The notes under the pieces are model-generated. The model was not told where the DNA came from, made no database searches, and worked only from the letters and a program-made list of their open reading frames with translations. Positions 17,590 to 25,849 of a stretch of DNA of 64,000 nucleotides are shown one piece after another. The stretch is from positions 124,001-188,000 of the forward strand of contig JAOZIA010000022.1 in assembly GCA_026014585.1 (NCBI GenBank), written 5' to 3'. This DNA is from Candidatus Bathyarchaeota archaeon. GTDB lineage: Archaea; Thermoproteota; Bathyarchaeia; Bathyarchaeales; Bathycorpusculaceae. Both the position numbers and the translations under genes were made by a program. Positions within the stretch are counted from its first letter, which is position 1, and every line of letters starts with the position of its first letter.

Positions 17590-19263
17590 GTGCTTATTCA
17601 GCAAAAACTTAAGAAGACTAACGTTGTAGCATGGGACATGGGCTTTAGGAAAACACCCCTTGTCCAGTTAATTATTGTAGCAGCTATTGCAATTTGTATT
17701 CTAAGCCCCACTATTGCTATAACTAACTCCTGCTATGGACCCTCAATAATCTCCAGCATAGACAAAACCGAAATCCTGCTCTATGAAAACGTGACAGTAA
17801 CAGGTAAAATTTGCCCTCCCGAAGAAAACAAAACCATACGCGTCTCCTTCACAAGACCCGACCTAAGCTACATCAGCGTATATGTTTTAACTGACCCTGA
17901 AACTGGAAACTTTACAGCGACAACAGAACTTGACATGGCTGGGTTCTGGAACGTTTTCCCCATAAACGGCGTGATTAACGACCGCCTATTTGTCACCGTA
18001 ATCGACCCCGACAATCCTAATCCTACTGAGCCACCAGCCCACATTCCCCTAAAATACACTGCCAACATATCCCTATTGTCCTTAACCGCTATCTCCTTAG
18101 GTGTAGGTACTGCGGTTTTCTTGTATGGTCGAAAAAAGAAATCCATCAACATCAGCTCATTTAGGCTATTTTTCCAAATTGGCATTGTTTTTCTTATTTT
18201 CTTTGGCATGTTCATTGACCATCAGTACCTATCTTTGCCCGATGGCGAAATCTCTGTTCATGAAAACCTGCTCGGCGAAAACGTGCTAGGCGTAGGCATG
18301 CCAGATGGATTGCCGCTGCCGTTTTTTGGCTGCTATTACCCCTGCGGAAGAGTCGGCACCTGCGCTTTATGGGAACTTCAAACATACATTTACCCCTTCT
18401 TTGATGCTGGTGCTGGCTGGGGCGTAAGCTACAACACCCCTGGGCTGATTCGTTTAGGCGTGGTTTTTGGTATAATAATTCTTGCCGCGGTGCTGCTGGG
18501 TAGGTTCTGGTGTGGCTGGGTCTGCCCGTTTGGATTATACATGGATTTAATGACGCGATTAAGAAAAGTCCTCAAGGTGAAACATCGGCAGTTCTCCGAC
18601 AAATTCAACAAGCACTTCCACCAGTTAGGATATGTTATACTTGCCTTAATCATTATAATCTGCATTATTTTTGGTTCTCAAGCCATCGCAGGCGTGCAAC
18701 TGGTGGATGGAACCGAAAAAACTGGGTTCGTGTGGACGTATTTCTCAGCGCCTTTCTGCCAAGTTTGCCCCATGAAACCCCTCTGCATCATGGGCGATGT
18801 AGCGGTTGGTTTGATGCGACCTAACTGGGCTACCATGAGCACAACAGGAGACTTCCTCCATCTGGGCTACTACCTAACCTCAATTAATCTGACAATTCTG
18901 GTAATCGTTACGGTTGCGGCATTCTTTTTCAGGCGGTCATGGTGCCAAATCTGCCCGCTCGGTGCATTAATCGCGTTGTTTAACCGTTTTCCGCCTTTCA
19001 AATGGATTTCAGGTGTCCGAATAGAAAAAACCAAAGAAAAATGCAACAGTTGCGGCATCTGCAAACGCGTCTGCCCCACACAAGTTAAAGAGGTTTACGA
19101 GGCAAAAGAGGGCGATATTATGACGTCCCAGTGTATCGGGTGCTTGCGTTGTGTGGAGATGTGCCCGCAGGATGAATGCCTCAAATTCAAGTTCGCGGGG
19201 AAAACGGTTCTTAAATCCCGCAACTGGCTAAACAGTTCTGGAAAATCAAAGGTGAAATCATGA
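17590..19263 (+). CDS. Membrane polyferredoxin of the NosR/NapH/CcoG type
   Basis: A 557-aa membrane iron-sulfur protein. After an N-terminal anchor (about residues 22-45) there is a beta-rich extracytoplasmic domain (to about residue 155) and then five or more helices. The two CxxxCP motifs typical of NosR/NapH/RdxA proteins are WCGWVCPFG near residue 307 and WCQICPLG near residue 452, and a cytoplasmic pair of [4Fe-4S] motifs follows: CNSCGICKRVCP near 484 and CIGCLRCVEMCP near 514. A further Cys pair is in CYYPCGRVGTC. It should pass electrons across or along the membrane, but there is no FMN-binding domain as in full NosR. GTG 17590 is 14 bp after amt3; ATG 17638 is an alternative start. 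It overlaps the next gene by 4 bp (ATGA), so the two proteins are translationally coupled. Confidence 0.85.
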   Translation: MLIQQKLKKTNVVAWDMGFRKTPLVQLIIVAAIAICILSPTIAITNSCYGPSIISSIDKTEILLYENVTVTGKICPPEENKTIRVSFTRPDLSYISVYVLTDPETGNFTATTELDMAGFWNVFPINGVINDRLFVTVIDPDNPNPTEPPAHIPLKYTANISLLSLTAISLGVGTAVFLYGRKKKSINISSFRLFFQIGIVFLIFFGMFIDHQYLSLPDGEISVHENLLGENVLGVGMPDGLPLPFFGCYYPCGRVGTCALWELQTYIYPFFDAGAGWGVSYNTPGLIRLGVVFGIIILAAVLLGRFWCGWVCPFGLYMDLMTRLRKVLKVKHRQFSDKFNKHFHQLGYVILALIIIICIIFGSQAIAGVQLVDGTEKTGFVWTYFSAPFCQVCPMKPLCIMGDVAVGLMRPNWATMSTTGDFLHLGYYLTSINLTILVIVTVAAFFFRRSWCQICPLGALIALFNRFPPFKWISGVRIEKTKEKCNSCGICKRVCPTQVKEVYEAKEGDIMTSQCIGCLRCVEMCPQDECLKFKFAGKTVLKSRNWLNSSGKSKVKS

Positions 19264-20186
19264 AGAAAAAAACTCTTACCCACATAGTTGTCTTGATTGC
19301 TTTGATAGCCTCCTCCCTTATTATTACCTCACCCGCATCAGCAGTGGCTCCAACTAACACTACAACCATTACCATCAACGCAGACGGCACAGTATCACCC
19401 TCAGATGTGCCCATCCAACGCAATGGTGACACATACACTTTAACAGGTGACCTAAACAGCCAAATCCGAATCATGAAAGGCGGCATCACCTTTGACGGAG
19501 CAGGCTACACGCTTCGTGGACCCTACAATGGAACGCCCACGTGGGTTGTAGGTGAGGGACCTGACCAGTTACCTGAAGGACAACTTGCCCAATTCAGTAT
19601 CGGCGTGGATTTAGGTGGCTATGCCGTGAAAGACGTTACTATCAAGAATTTGGTAGTTGAAAATTTCAGTGTAGGCATGTACATTTGGACTACAAACAAT
19701 CTTGTAACTGAGAATTGTTTTTCAGAAAACCAAATTGCAATTTTGCTTTCTGGCGACTTTAATAATTTAACCCGCAATTATATCTCAAAAAGCGATGAAG
19801 CAGGCTTGTTTCTGGGTATAAATAGCCCCGGTGAGATACCGCCCAACTTTACGCTGTCCCAAAACACTTTTGACCACAATCGCCTACAGTTCGCCGCCTG
19901 CATCTGCGACTCTTACAACGAGTCCGAACCCATTCACGTTTGGGATGATGGACAAGTGGGCAATTACTGGAGCGACTACACCGGAGTTGATGCCAACGGC
20001 GATGGCATAGGCGACACACCCTACATTATTGATGAGAAAAACCAAGACCGCTACCCCTTAATGTTGCCCGCTGTGGAGTTGCCTATTGAAGAGGCACCGT
20101 TTCCGGTTACTTTGGTGGCGGCGGTTTTAGCGGTGATAGTGCTTGTGGCTGTGGGGTTGGTTGTTTTTTGGAAAAGAAAAAGATAA
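19260..20186 (+). CDS. Secreted NosD-like parallel beta-helix protein, membrane anchored
   Basis: A 308-aa protein with a signal peptide (residues 1-28), a right-handed parallel beta-helix of the CASH/NosD kind, and a C-terminal membrane helix (PVTLVAAVLAVIVLVAVGLVVFW) with basic stop-transfer KRKR. The helix repeats show ITFDGAGYTL, VTIKNLVVENFSVGMYIW and NLTRNYISKSDEAGLFLG. The family-typical ending is present: GNYWSDYTGVDANGDGIGDTPY and then DRYPLM. In bacteria NosD helps copper delivery to nitrous-oxide reductase together with NosR; in archaea many NosD-like helices simply bind surface glycans. ATGA overlap with the polyferredoxin gene argues that the two act together. No nosZ, nosF or nosY is present here. 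Confidence 0.85.
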   Translation: MKKKTLTHIVVLIALIASSLIITSPASAVAPTNTTTITINADGTVSPSDVPIQRNGDTYTLTGDLNSQIRIMKGGITFDGAGYTLRGPYNGTPTWVVGEGPDQLPEGQLAQFSIGVDLGGYAVKDVTIKNLVVENFSVGMYIWTTNNLVTENCFSENQIAILLSGDFNNLTRNYISKSDEAGLFLGINSPGEIPPNFTLSQNTFDHNRLQFAACICDSYNESEPIHVWDDGQVGNYWSDYTGVDANGDGIGDTPYIIDEKNQDRYPLMLPAVELPIEEAPFPVTLVAAVLAVIVLVAVGLVVFWKRKR

Positions 20187-20222
20187 GCATAACCCCGCCC
20201 TAAATTTTCAAGGTGAAGTAAA

Positions 20223-20801
20223 TTGAAGGTTATCGCTTTTAACTCAAGTCCAAGAAAAGACGGCAACACAAACCGCCTAATCCAGCAATCACTCAAAGCC
20301 CTCCAAGAAGAAGGCATCCAAACCGAACTCATCCAAATCGGCGGACAAACTCTCCATGGATGCACCGCGTGTGGAACCTGCCGTACCCTCAAGAACAAGC
20401 AATGTTCAATCACAACCGATGACGTTAACAGTTACATCCAAAAAATGATTGAAGCAGACGGAATCCTTCTGGGTTCACCCACGTACTTTTCCATGATGAC
20501 CCCAGAATTAAAGGCGCTTATTGACCGTGCAGGCTACGTTGCAATGTCAAACGGGGGAATGTTCAAACGTAAAGTCGGCGCGGCAGTTGTCGCAGTTCGC
20601 AGGGCAGGGGCTATGCCAACTTTTGATGCCATCAATCACTTCTTCTTAATCAGTGGAATGGTTGTTCCCGGCTCAAATTACTGGAACATTGGCGTAGGCA
20701 GAGCAGTGGGTGAAGTGGAAAATGATGAAGAAGGGATGCGAACCATGACAAATCTTGGCAAAAATATGGCTTGGTTGCTCAAAAAAATAAATCCGCCCTA
20801 A
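20223..20801 (+). CDS. Iron-sulfur flavoprotein, NADPH-dependent FMN reductase family
   Basis: A 192-aa flavodoxin-fold protein. The FMN phosphate loop is NSSPRKDGNTNRL (about residues 7-19), and the second FMN loop is GSPTYFSMMTPELKALIDR. A compact Cys motif C47-x2-C50-x2-C53-x7-C61 matches the [4Fe-4S] binding site of archaeal iron-sulfur flavoproteins (Isf), which take electrons from ferredoxin and can reduce O2, H2O2 or other acceptors. The start is TTG at 20223 with AAGGTGA 6 bp upstream. It follows the NosD-like gene by 36 bp on the same strand and precedes a small Cys protein and hcp, so a role in handling oxidative or nitrosative stress is a reasonable inference. Confidence 0.88.
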   Translation: MKVIAFNSSPRKDGNTNRLIQQSLKALQEEGIQTELIQIGGQTLHGCTACGTCRTLKNKQCSITTDDVNSYIQKMIEADGILLGSPTYFSMMTPELKALIDRAGYVAMSNGGMFKRKVGAAVVAVRRAGAMPTFDAINHFFLISGMVVPGSNYWNIGVGRAVGEVENDEEGMRTMTNLGKNMAWLLKKINPP

Positions 20802-20857
20802 ACCATACAAAAGCGATAACTTAATTACAAAATATCGCCTCTTTTTTTGTAGGTGTG

Positions 20858-21220
20858 ATGATTTTGTCAAATACGACTAAGAAAAAGAATCCATCTAACT
20901 GCCCCGATTGCCACGATGAATGTACCCTTGAAGTTGCCAAGGCTCTTAAAAGCGACAACTGGGACGTAAAAGCCAACTTGCCCGGCTGGGAAAAACCCGA
21001 AAAACTTGGTCCTATGATTCCTGATGTTGAAGCCAGCAAGAAAGGCTGCCTAAAGCGGATTTGCCAAATCGCAACCAAAGAAATGTTTGAGGGTAACGAG
21101 AAAAACTATCGGGACTTCAAAAACTACTGCGCCGACTACGACTTTCAATTCTTCATGATAAAAGACGGCAAACGCGTCCCCATTGACCCAGCCACGTTTG
21201 GCAAAGAAAACAAAAAATAA
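20858..21220 (+). CDS. Small cysteine-containing protein of unknown function
   Basis: About 120 aa with a polar, soluble composition. It has a zinc-ribbon-like start (NCPDCHDEC, about residues 13-21), a further pair of cysteines in KKGCLKRICQIA, and an acidic, aromatic C-terminal part with YRDFKNYCADYDFQFFMIKDGKRVP. Spacing is not that of a ferredoxin. The ATG at 20858 follows a GTG at 20855 in the same frame, with TTTTTGTAGGTG upstream. It lies between the iron-sulfur flavoprotein and the convergent hcp gene; the shared strand and a 56-bp gap suggest co-transcription with the flavoprotein. I do not recognise a family; a metal- or cluster-binding partner of the neighbouring redox proteins is only a guess. 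Confidence 0.55.
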   Translation: MILSNTTKKKNPSNCPDCHDECTLEVAKALKSDNWDVKANLPGWEKPEKLGPMIPDVEASKKGCLKRICQIATKEMFEGNEKNYRDFKNYCADYDFQFFMIKDGKRVPIDPATFGKENKK

Positions 21221-21239
21221 AGAGAAGTCGCCTTGGCGG

Positions 21240-22856
21240 TTACTTCATTATTTCTTTAAGGTCTTCGTCAGCTGTTTTGATGGGCATGATGTTGAATTTC
21301 TCAACCAGCACTTTGAGGATGCCAGGTGATACGAAGGCGGGTAGGCTTGGACCTAAGCGGATATCTTTAATGCCCAAATGTAGCAGTGACAGCAGAATCG
21401 CGACAGCTTTTTGTTCATACCATGACAACACCAACGAGAGCGGCAAATCATTAACGCCCACCCCAAACGCATCTGCCAGTGCCTGAGCAATTTTAACTGC
21501 TGAGTAAGCATCGTTACATTGCCCAATATCCAGTAAGCGGGGGATTTCATCGATTGTTCCCAGTTCATTATCAAAGAATCGGAATTTACCACATGCCAAC
21601 GTAAGGATTATGGTGTTTTTAGGTGCCTTCTCAACCAGCTCAGAGTAGTAGCTACGTCCAGGTTTTGCTCCGTCGCACCCACCAACTAGTATGAACCGTT
21701 TAATATGCCCCGCCTTAACTGAATCAATGATTTTTCCTGCTACACTAAGCGCCGCGTTATGACCAAAACCCACCAGCACAGACTTTCCCTCTATGTCCTC
21801 GTGGAATCCGGGCAGTTCTTGTGCTTTTTGGATGACTGCGCTGAAGTCTTTGCCGTTGATGTGGGGAACGTTTGGGTAGCTTACTGGTCCACTGGTGAAA
21901 ATGTTGTCTTTGTAGCTGTCCATTGGGCGTTGTATGCAGTTGGTGGTCATGAGAATCGCACCGGGGAACGCAGCGAATTCTTTTTGCTGGTTAAACCATG
22001 CTGTGCCGTAGTGTCCGTAGAAGTTGGGGTAGGCTTTGAGTTTGGGGTATCCGTGAGTGGGTAGCATTTCGCCGTGAGTATAAACGTTGATTCCTGTACA
22101 TTGGGTTTGTTTAAGGATCTCCTCTAAGTCAATTAGGTCATGTCCCGATACGAGGATGGCTTTTCCTTTTTTGTGTCCCAATGGCACTTTAGTGGGAACA
22201 GGATGCCCATATGTCTCTGTATTGCCTGTATCCAAAAGCTCCATTGCGCGCAGGTTGACTTCACCGCACTTGAAAACTAACCCGATAAAATCGTTCACGC
22301 CCAAACTCTTATCCATTGGTGCCGCGAGACCCTGATAGATAAAGTAAAAGACGGTTTGGTCTTTTTTGCCCAGCACGTACGCGTGATAAATGTAGGCGGC
22401 TACACCTTTTAGCCCAAAAGTAAGCAACCACTGAAGCGAATGCAAATCCTCATTGATTGTGGGGTCAGCGTTTATGCCATGCTGTTTTCCTTGTTCGGCT
22501 AATTCGTCGATGCTGGTTTGGAGTTTTAGGGTTGGAGTGTTGACTTGACTTTTGGTTTTTAGTTTTTGAATATATTTTTCTGTTTGGTTTATGTACTCTG
22601 CGATGGATTTGGGGTCAAAGTTCACGTTTGTTAAAGTAACAAAAAGCGCCTCCGCAGTGAAAACGCTCATCTGCTCATCCGTGACGCCCTGCTTTTGGGC
22701 TTGGATGGCGAGTTGGCTGAGTTCTCGCAACTTGTAGACGAGTAGGTCTTGGAGGTTGGCGACTTGCGCGTTTTTACCACAGACACCTGCAACGGTGCAG
22801 CCTTGTCCTTTGGCTGTTTGTTCGCATTGGTAACAGAACATTTGATTTTGACTCAT
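21240..22856 (-). CDS. hcp: Hybrid-cluster protein (hydroxylamine reductase / NO reductase)
   Basis: A 538-aa Hcp of class I. The N-terminal [4Fe-4S] site is C8-x2-C11-x8-C20-x5-C26 in FCYQCEQTAKGQGC, the same spacing as the Desulfovibrio enzyme. Downstream residues that hold the 4Fe-2S-2O hybrid cluster are in the segments VSGHDLIDLEEIL, YTHGEMLPTHGYP, MTTNCIQRP, GGCDGA and LTLACGKFRF. It reduces hydroxylamine in vitro and nitric oxide to N2O in cells, protecting against nitrosative stress; it needs an electron donor such as Hcr or a ferredoxin-type protein. No hcr is adjacent, but the iron-sulfur flavoprotein gene 420 bp away on the other strand could fill that role. The start is set at MSQNQMFCYQC (22856), two codons after a less likely ATG. 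Confidence 0.96.
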   Translation of the reverse strand: MSQNQMFCYQCEQTAKGQGCTVAGVCGKNAQVANLQDLLVYKLRELSQLAIQAQKQGVTDEQMSVFTAEALFVTLTNVNFDPKSIAEYINQTEKYIQKLKTKSQVNTPTLKLQTSIDELAEQGKQHGINADPTINEDLHSLQWLLTFGLKGVAAYIYHAYVLGKKDQTVFYFIYQGLAAPMDKSLGVNDFIGLVFKCGEVNLRAMELLDTGNTETYGHPVPTKVPLGHKKGKAILVSGHDLIDLEEILKQTQCTGINVYTHGEMLPTHGYPKLKAYPNFYGHYGTAWFNQQKEFAAFPGAILMTTNCIQRPMDSYKDNIFTSGPVSYPNVPHINGKDFSAVIQKAQELPGFHEDIEGKSVLVGFGHNAALSVAGKIIDSVKAGHIKRFILVGGCDGAKPGRSYYSELVEKAPKNTIILTLACGKFRFFDNELGTIDEIPRLLDIGQCNDAYSAVKIAQALADAFGVGVNDLPLSLVLSWYEQKAVAILLSLLHLGIKDIRLGPSLPAFVSPGILKVLVEKFNIMPIKTADEDLKEIMK

Positions 22857-23003
22857 GCATATCACTAAAAATAGTAAGGTGGTTTTCTCAGATAGTATTT
22901 GTCCCGTATATGTTAGGGATAATTATGTTATGGAGAAACTCATTTTTAGTGTTGACTAACGCTTTTATTACGACTTGTCCTTTTCCTTTCTGAGGTGATA
23001 ACT

Positions 23004-23105
23004 ATGATGGACTTATGTTCTACGTTTGGCGTGGTGCTTCCTTGTTGTGTACTTTTTGCCCTATTTTCGTTAGCGGCTAGCTGGCTCTTTAAGCGCAGTA
23101 AATAA
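23004..23105 (+). CDS. 33-aa single-helix membrane microprotein (candidate)
   Basis: An ORF of 33 codons with a very good ribosome binding site, GAGGTGAT, 5-6 bp before the ATG. The peptide starts MMDLCSTFGVVLPCC, continues as a hydrophobic helix (VLFALFSLAASWLF) and ends in the basic KRSK, so it is a typical short membrane protein with three cysteines on one side. It lies in the 280-bp space between hcp and the Bat-type regulator gene, on the opposite strand from both. The strong SD and ordered hydrophobic-then-basic layout argue against chance. The function is unknown; the cysteines and neighbours suggest a redox or stress link. Confidence 0.5.
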   Translation: MMDLCSTFGVVLPCCVLFALFSLAASWLFKRSK

Positions 23106-23139
23106 CTGAAATACTGTTAAAGAGCAACAGCCACAAAAG

Positions 23140-23760
23140 CTACAGTTCTTGCTTAAAATAATGCTCCAGCAATCGTCTTGTGCCCCGCCGCATAATCTCC
23201 GACAACGTCGCTGCACTAATCCCCAACTTCGACGCCAACTCCACCATGCCAATCTGCCGAGGATAATCAAAAAAGCCACTCTTCAGCGCCAACCAAAAAA
23301 TCCGTTCCTGATTTTCCGTTAAAACCTCAATTTGCGCTTTGAACTTACCAACTTTGCGCACGTTCACGTTGTATCCTGCATTTTTTAGGTCGCTGATGAT
23401 GCCTTGATACGCCTCGAAGGTGGGTACCATGAAATTGTACGTGATGAGGTTACCTTGGATGCTTTTGCCTGAAACCAAAAACGCGTCATGCCCCAAAATC
23501 GTGTTGCAGACTTGGCAGCCCTCGCTTTGCAGCCACACAGAGGATTTGCTCTCAAGCCCTTTTTTGAATTGTTGGCTGGCTTTTTTGGCTTGGTCCTCGC
23601 CCACATCCATTAGGTGCCGTACTTTGCCACTGCTGGAGCTGCGTACATCCACAACTTTGAGGTGCTTGTAGCCCAAAGAAGCCAGTTTACCGACCATTTT
23701 GCAGTCTTTGTTTTCGACCTCTATTACTACGTGGTAGGGTTCACGCCAGGCATCAACCAA
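23140..23760 (-). CDS. Bacterio-opsin-activator-type HTH regulator
   Basis: A 206-aa archaeal regulator. The C-terminal 55 residues are the HTH-10 domain of the Bat family: ERIFWLALKSGFFDYPRQIGMVELASKLGISAATLSEIMRRGTRRLLEHYF has the usual FDYPR and GIS-x-x-TLSEIMRR signature. The N-terminal 145 residues hold a mixed beta/alpha sensing part with a CQVC pair (residues 85-88) in SEGCQVCNTILG that might bind a metal or cluster. The start is a TTG (23760) and the protein begins MVDAWREPYHVVIEV, as in relatives. It is next to hcp and the microprotein and reads on the same strand as hcp, so control of the hcp region by a redox signal is a fair inference. Confidence 0.85.
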   Translation of the reverse strand: MVDAWREPYHVVIEVENKDCKMVGKLASLGYKHLKVVDVRSSSSGKVRHLMDVGEDQAKKASQQFKKGLESKSSVWLQSEGCQVCNTILGHDAFLVSGKSIQGNLITYNFMVPTFEAYQGIISDLKNAGYNVNVRKVGKFKAQIEVLTENQERIFWLALKSGFFDYPRQIGMVELASKLGISAATLSEIMRRGTRRLLEHYFKQEL

Positions 23761-23827
23761 TTAAATCACAAAGAAAAATGTGTAAACAGACGTTAAAACC
23801 TTAACTAAAAAGAAAAGAAGTGATGGT

Positions 23828-24973
23828 TTAGACTTTGAAGTATTTTCCGTACAGCACTATGCCCACTGCTAAGATTGCCACGCACGAAACCACAACAACC
23901 CCAAAGTCCAACAGCACCGTTGCACTTGTGATTGAGGCTCCCCGAAGGAACAGTGATGTGAGGGCGTCGGTGACGTAGTAGCTGGGTACCACTTTACCTG
24001 CTTCTTGTGCTGCGCCTGATAGGGATGCTCCTACGAAGGTGCCAAGGAACATTTGCGGTAGCAAGAACAGGAAGCTTAAGCCTGTGGCTGCACCTGAAGA
24101 TTTTGTAATTGTTGCTGTGATTAAGCCAAAGCCCACGTTGGATACGCTAAATACCAGCACCATCAGGAACGCGAAGGTGTACACTGGGATGCCTACTTCT
24201 GGTCTAAAGCCCAAAGCGTAAATCATGCCAAACATTATTGCTGCCTGAATAAACGCTATTGCTAAGTATGAAACTACCTGGCTGGTGATGAATTCGGTGG
24301 GTGTTGTTGGTGTTATGCGGATGCGTTTCATCATGCCGCTTTCCCTATCACCGGTGAAGGATTGGGCAACAATCATAATCATGAACACGGATGCAAACGT
24401 GAACATGCCCGGCGCAAAATAATCAAACGTGGATGCCTGCTTAACGGTCAATGAAGCACTTTGCAGCTCAATGGGGCTCTGGTTTGTCTGCTGGTTTTGG
24501 CTAAAGAGTCCTCCGAGCACCTGTTGGATGATTGGCGGAATCGCTTGCGTGGCAACTAGTGAGCCTTGGTCAAGATATAATGCGACGGTTGAGTTGACCC
24601 ATTGGCTGGAATCATCGGGGAACGTGTGGTAGGTGGTTATGCTTTCGCTAAAGGTTTGGGGTATGATTATTGCTGCTTGAATTTTTCCTTGACTTAAATC
24701 ATCCTGCACGGTTTGGTTGCTGTCATAAAGGTTGACGTTTAGCATAGTCACGTTTGAGAGGACATCAGTAAATGGCTGAGCGCCTTGACCATCAAGGTTG
24801 ACAATGCCCACCTGATATGTTACTGTTGCATCGCCGCCGACGCCGCCAAAAGACAAACCAAACGCAAGCACAAACACAATTGGGAACAAAAAAATCATAA
24901 ACAGTGCTGCGGGTTCACGGATGGTTTTTTTGAGTTCCTTTTTGGTTAATGCCGTGACTCTTTGCAGTTTCAT
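23828..24973 (-). CDS. ABC-2 type exporter permease
   Basis: A 381-aa permease of the ABC-2/DrrB type. One helix at the N-terminus (ALFMIFLFPIVFVLAFGLSFGG) is followed by a large extracytoplasmic domain (about residues 45-185, with VGIVNLDGQGAQPF) and five C-terminal helices; FTGDRESGMMKRIRITPTTPTEFITSQVVSYL is the family-specific coupling region. It should export a drug, lipid or polymer with the ATPase encoded directly upstream. Its ATG shares a base with the stop codon of the ATPase gene (TAATG), and GGAGG lies in the end of that gene, so translation is coupled. Substrate unknown. Confidence 0.9.
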   Translation of the reverse strand: MKLQRVTALTKKELKKTIREPAALFMIFLFPIVFVLAFGLSFGGVGGDATVTYQVGIVNLDGQGAQPFTDVLSNVTMLNVNLYDSNQTVQDDLSQGKIQAAIIIPQTFSESITTYHTFPDDSSQWVNSTVALYLDQGSLVATQAIPPIIQQVLGGLFSQNQQTNQSPIELQSASLTVKQASTFDYFAPGMFTFASVFMIMIVAQSFTGDRESGMMKRIRITPTTPTEFITSQVVSYLAIAFIQAAIMFGMIYALGFRPEVGIPVYTFAFLMVLVFSVSNVGFGLITATITKSSGAATGLSFLFLLPQMFLGTFVGASLSGAAQEAGKVVPSYYVTDALTSLFLRGASITSATVLLDFGVVVVSCVAILAVGIVLYGKYFKV

Positions 24974-25722
24974 TAGATTTCCTCCCTCATGTTGCGTCCT
25001 GTGAGCTGGATGAAGACTTCTTCAAGGTTTTTGACTCCTGCTTCTTTGATGAGGTCTTTGGGTGTGCCCAGCGCGATGAGTTTGCCATGGTCAATTATGC
25101 CGACTCGGTCGCAGAGTTCTTCGGCTTCTTCCATGTAATGCGTGGTTAGGATGATGGTTTTGCCTTGGGCTTTTTGTTCTTTAATAAAATCCCAAACTGC
25201 ATGTCTTGACTGTGGGTCTAACGCTACGGTTGGTTCATCCAGAAACTCGATTTGTGGGTCATGGATAAGCGCTAATGCGAGGCTGAGCCTGCGTTTCATG
25301 CCGCCACTGTACTTAGCCGTTAACCTTTTCGCATCTTCCGATAAACCCATTTTTTCCAGCAGCATTTTGCTTCTTTGACGAATTGTTTTCTTGTTCATGC
25401 AGTAGAGTTTGCCGAAAAGCTCAAGGTTTTCGTACGCATTTAGGTATGGGTAAATGGCGGTTTCTTGAATGCAAACGCCAAGTAGTTCTTTGACTTTTTG
25501 TGTGTCTTTTTGCACGTTGTAGCCCATGATGTTGGCTGTGCCGCTGGATGGTTTGATTAGGCCGCAGATGATGCTTATTGTTGTTGTTTTGCCTGCGCCG
25601 TTGGGCCCCAGAAGCCCGAAGAGTTCCCCTTTCGCAACTTGAAGGGTGAGGTTGTCCACGGCGGTTTTATCTTCATATTTTTTGGTTAAATTCTCAATTA
25701 CTATTGCTGATTCACTCAACAT
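24973..25722 (-). CDS. ABC transporter ATP-binding protein, DrrA-like
   Basis: A 249-aa ATPase. Walker A is LLGPNGAGKTTTIS, the Q-loop follows in GVCIQETAIYPYL, the signature is YSGGMKRRLSLALALIHD, Walker B is IEFLDEPTVALDPQSR and the switch His is in ILTTHYMEEAEELCDRVGII. It belongs to the daunorubicin-resistance type and forms an exporter with the downstream permease. The start is placed at ATG 25722 (MLSESAIVIENL) because GGAGG stands 5 bp upstream; the frame extends nine codons further but without a ribosome binding site. Upstream, divergently placed only by distance, is an Lrp-like regulator gene on the same strand 128 bp away. Confidence 0.95.
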   Translation of the reverse strand: MLSESAIVIENLTKKYEDKTAVDNLTLQVAKGELFGLLGPNGAGKTTTISIICGLIKPSSGTANIMGYNVQKDTQKVKELLGVCIQETAIYPYLNAYENLELFGKLYCMNKKTIRQRSKMLLEKMGLSEDAKRLTAKYSGGMKRRLSLALALIHDPQIEFLDEPTVALDPQSRHAVWDFIKEQKAQGKTIILTTHYMEEAEELCDRVGIIDHGKLIALGTPKDLIKEAGVKNLEEVFIQLTGRNMREEI

Positions 25723-25849
25723 TAATCCTCCATACCGTGACATTATCAATTAAACATTTAGTTTCATGTTCACCCCAAACAAAACAAAAGAGCACTATCA
25801 ACAGGCAAAAAGGGCGTTTTCGACATTGTTCGATTAAGAAAAAGGACAC

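Noticed and set aside
17590-20186. Complete nos gene cluster for N2O reduction
   Set aside because: Only a polyferredoxin and a NosD-like helix are present. No nosZ, nosF, nosY or nosL is in the window, and the FMN domain of NosR is missing.
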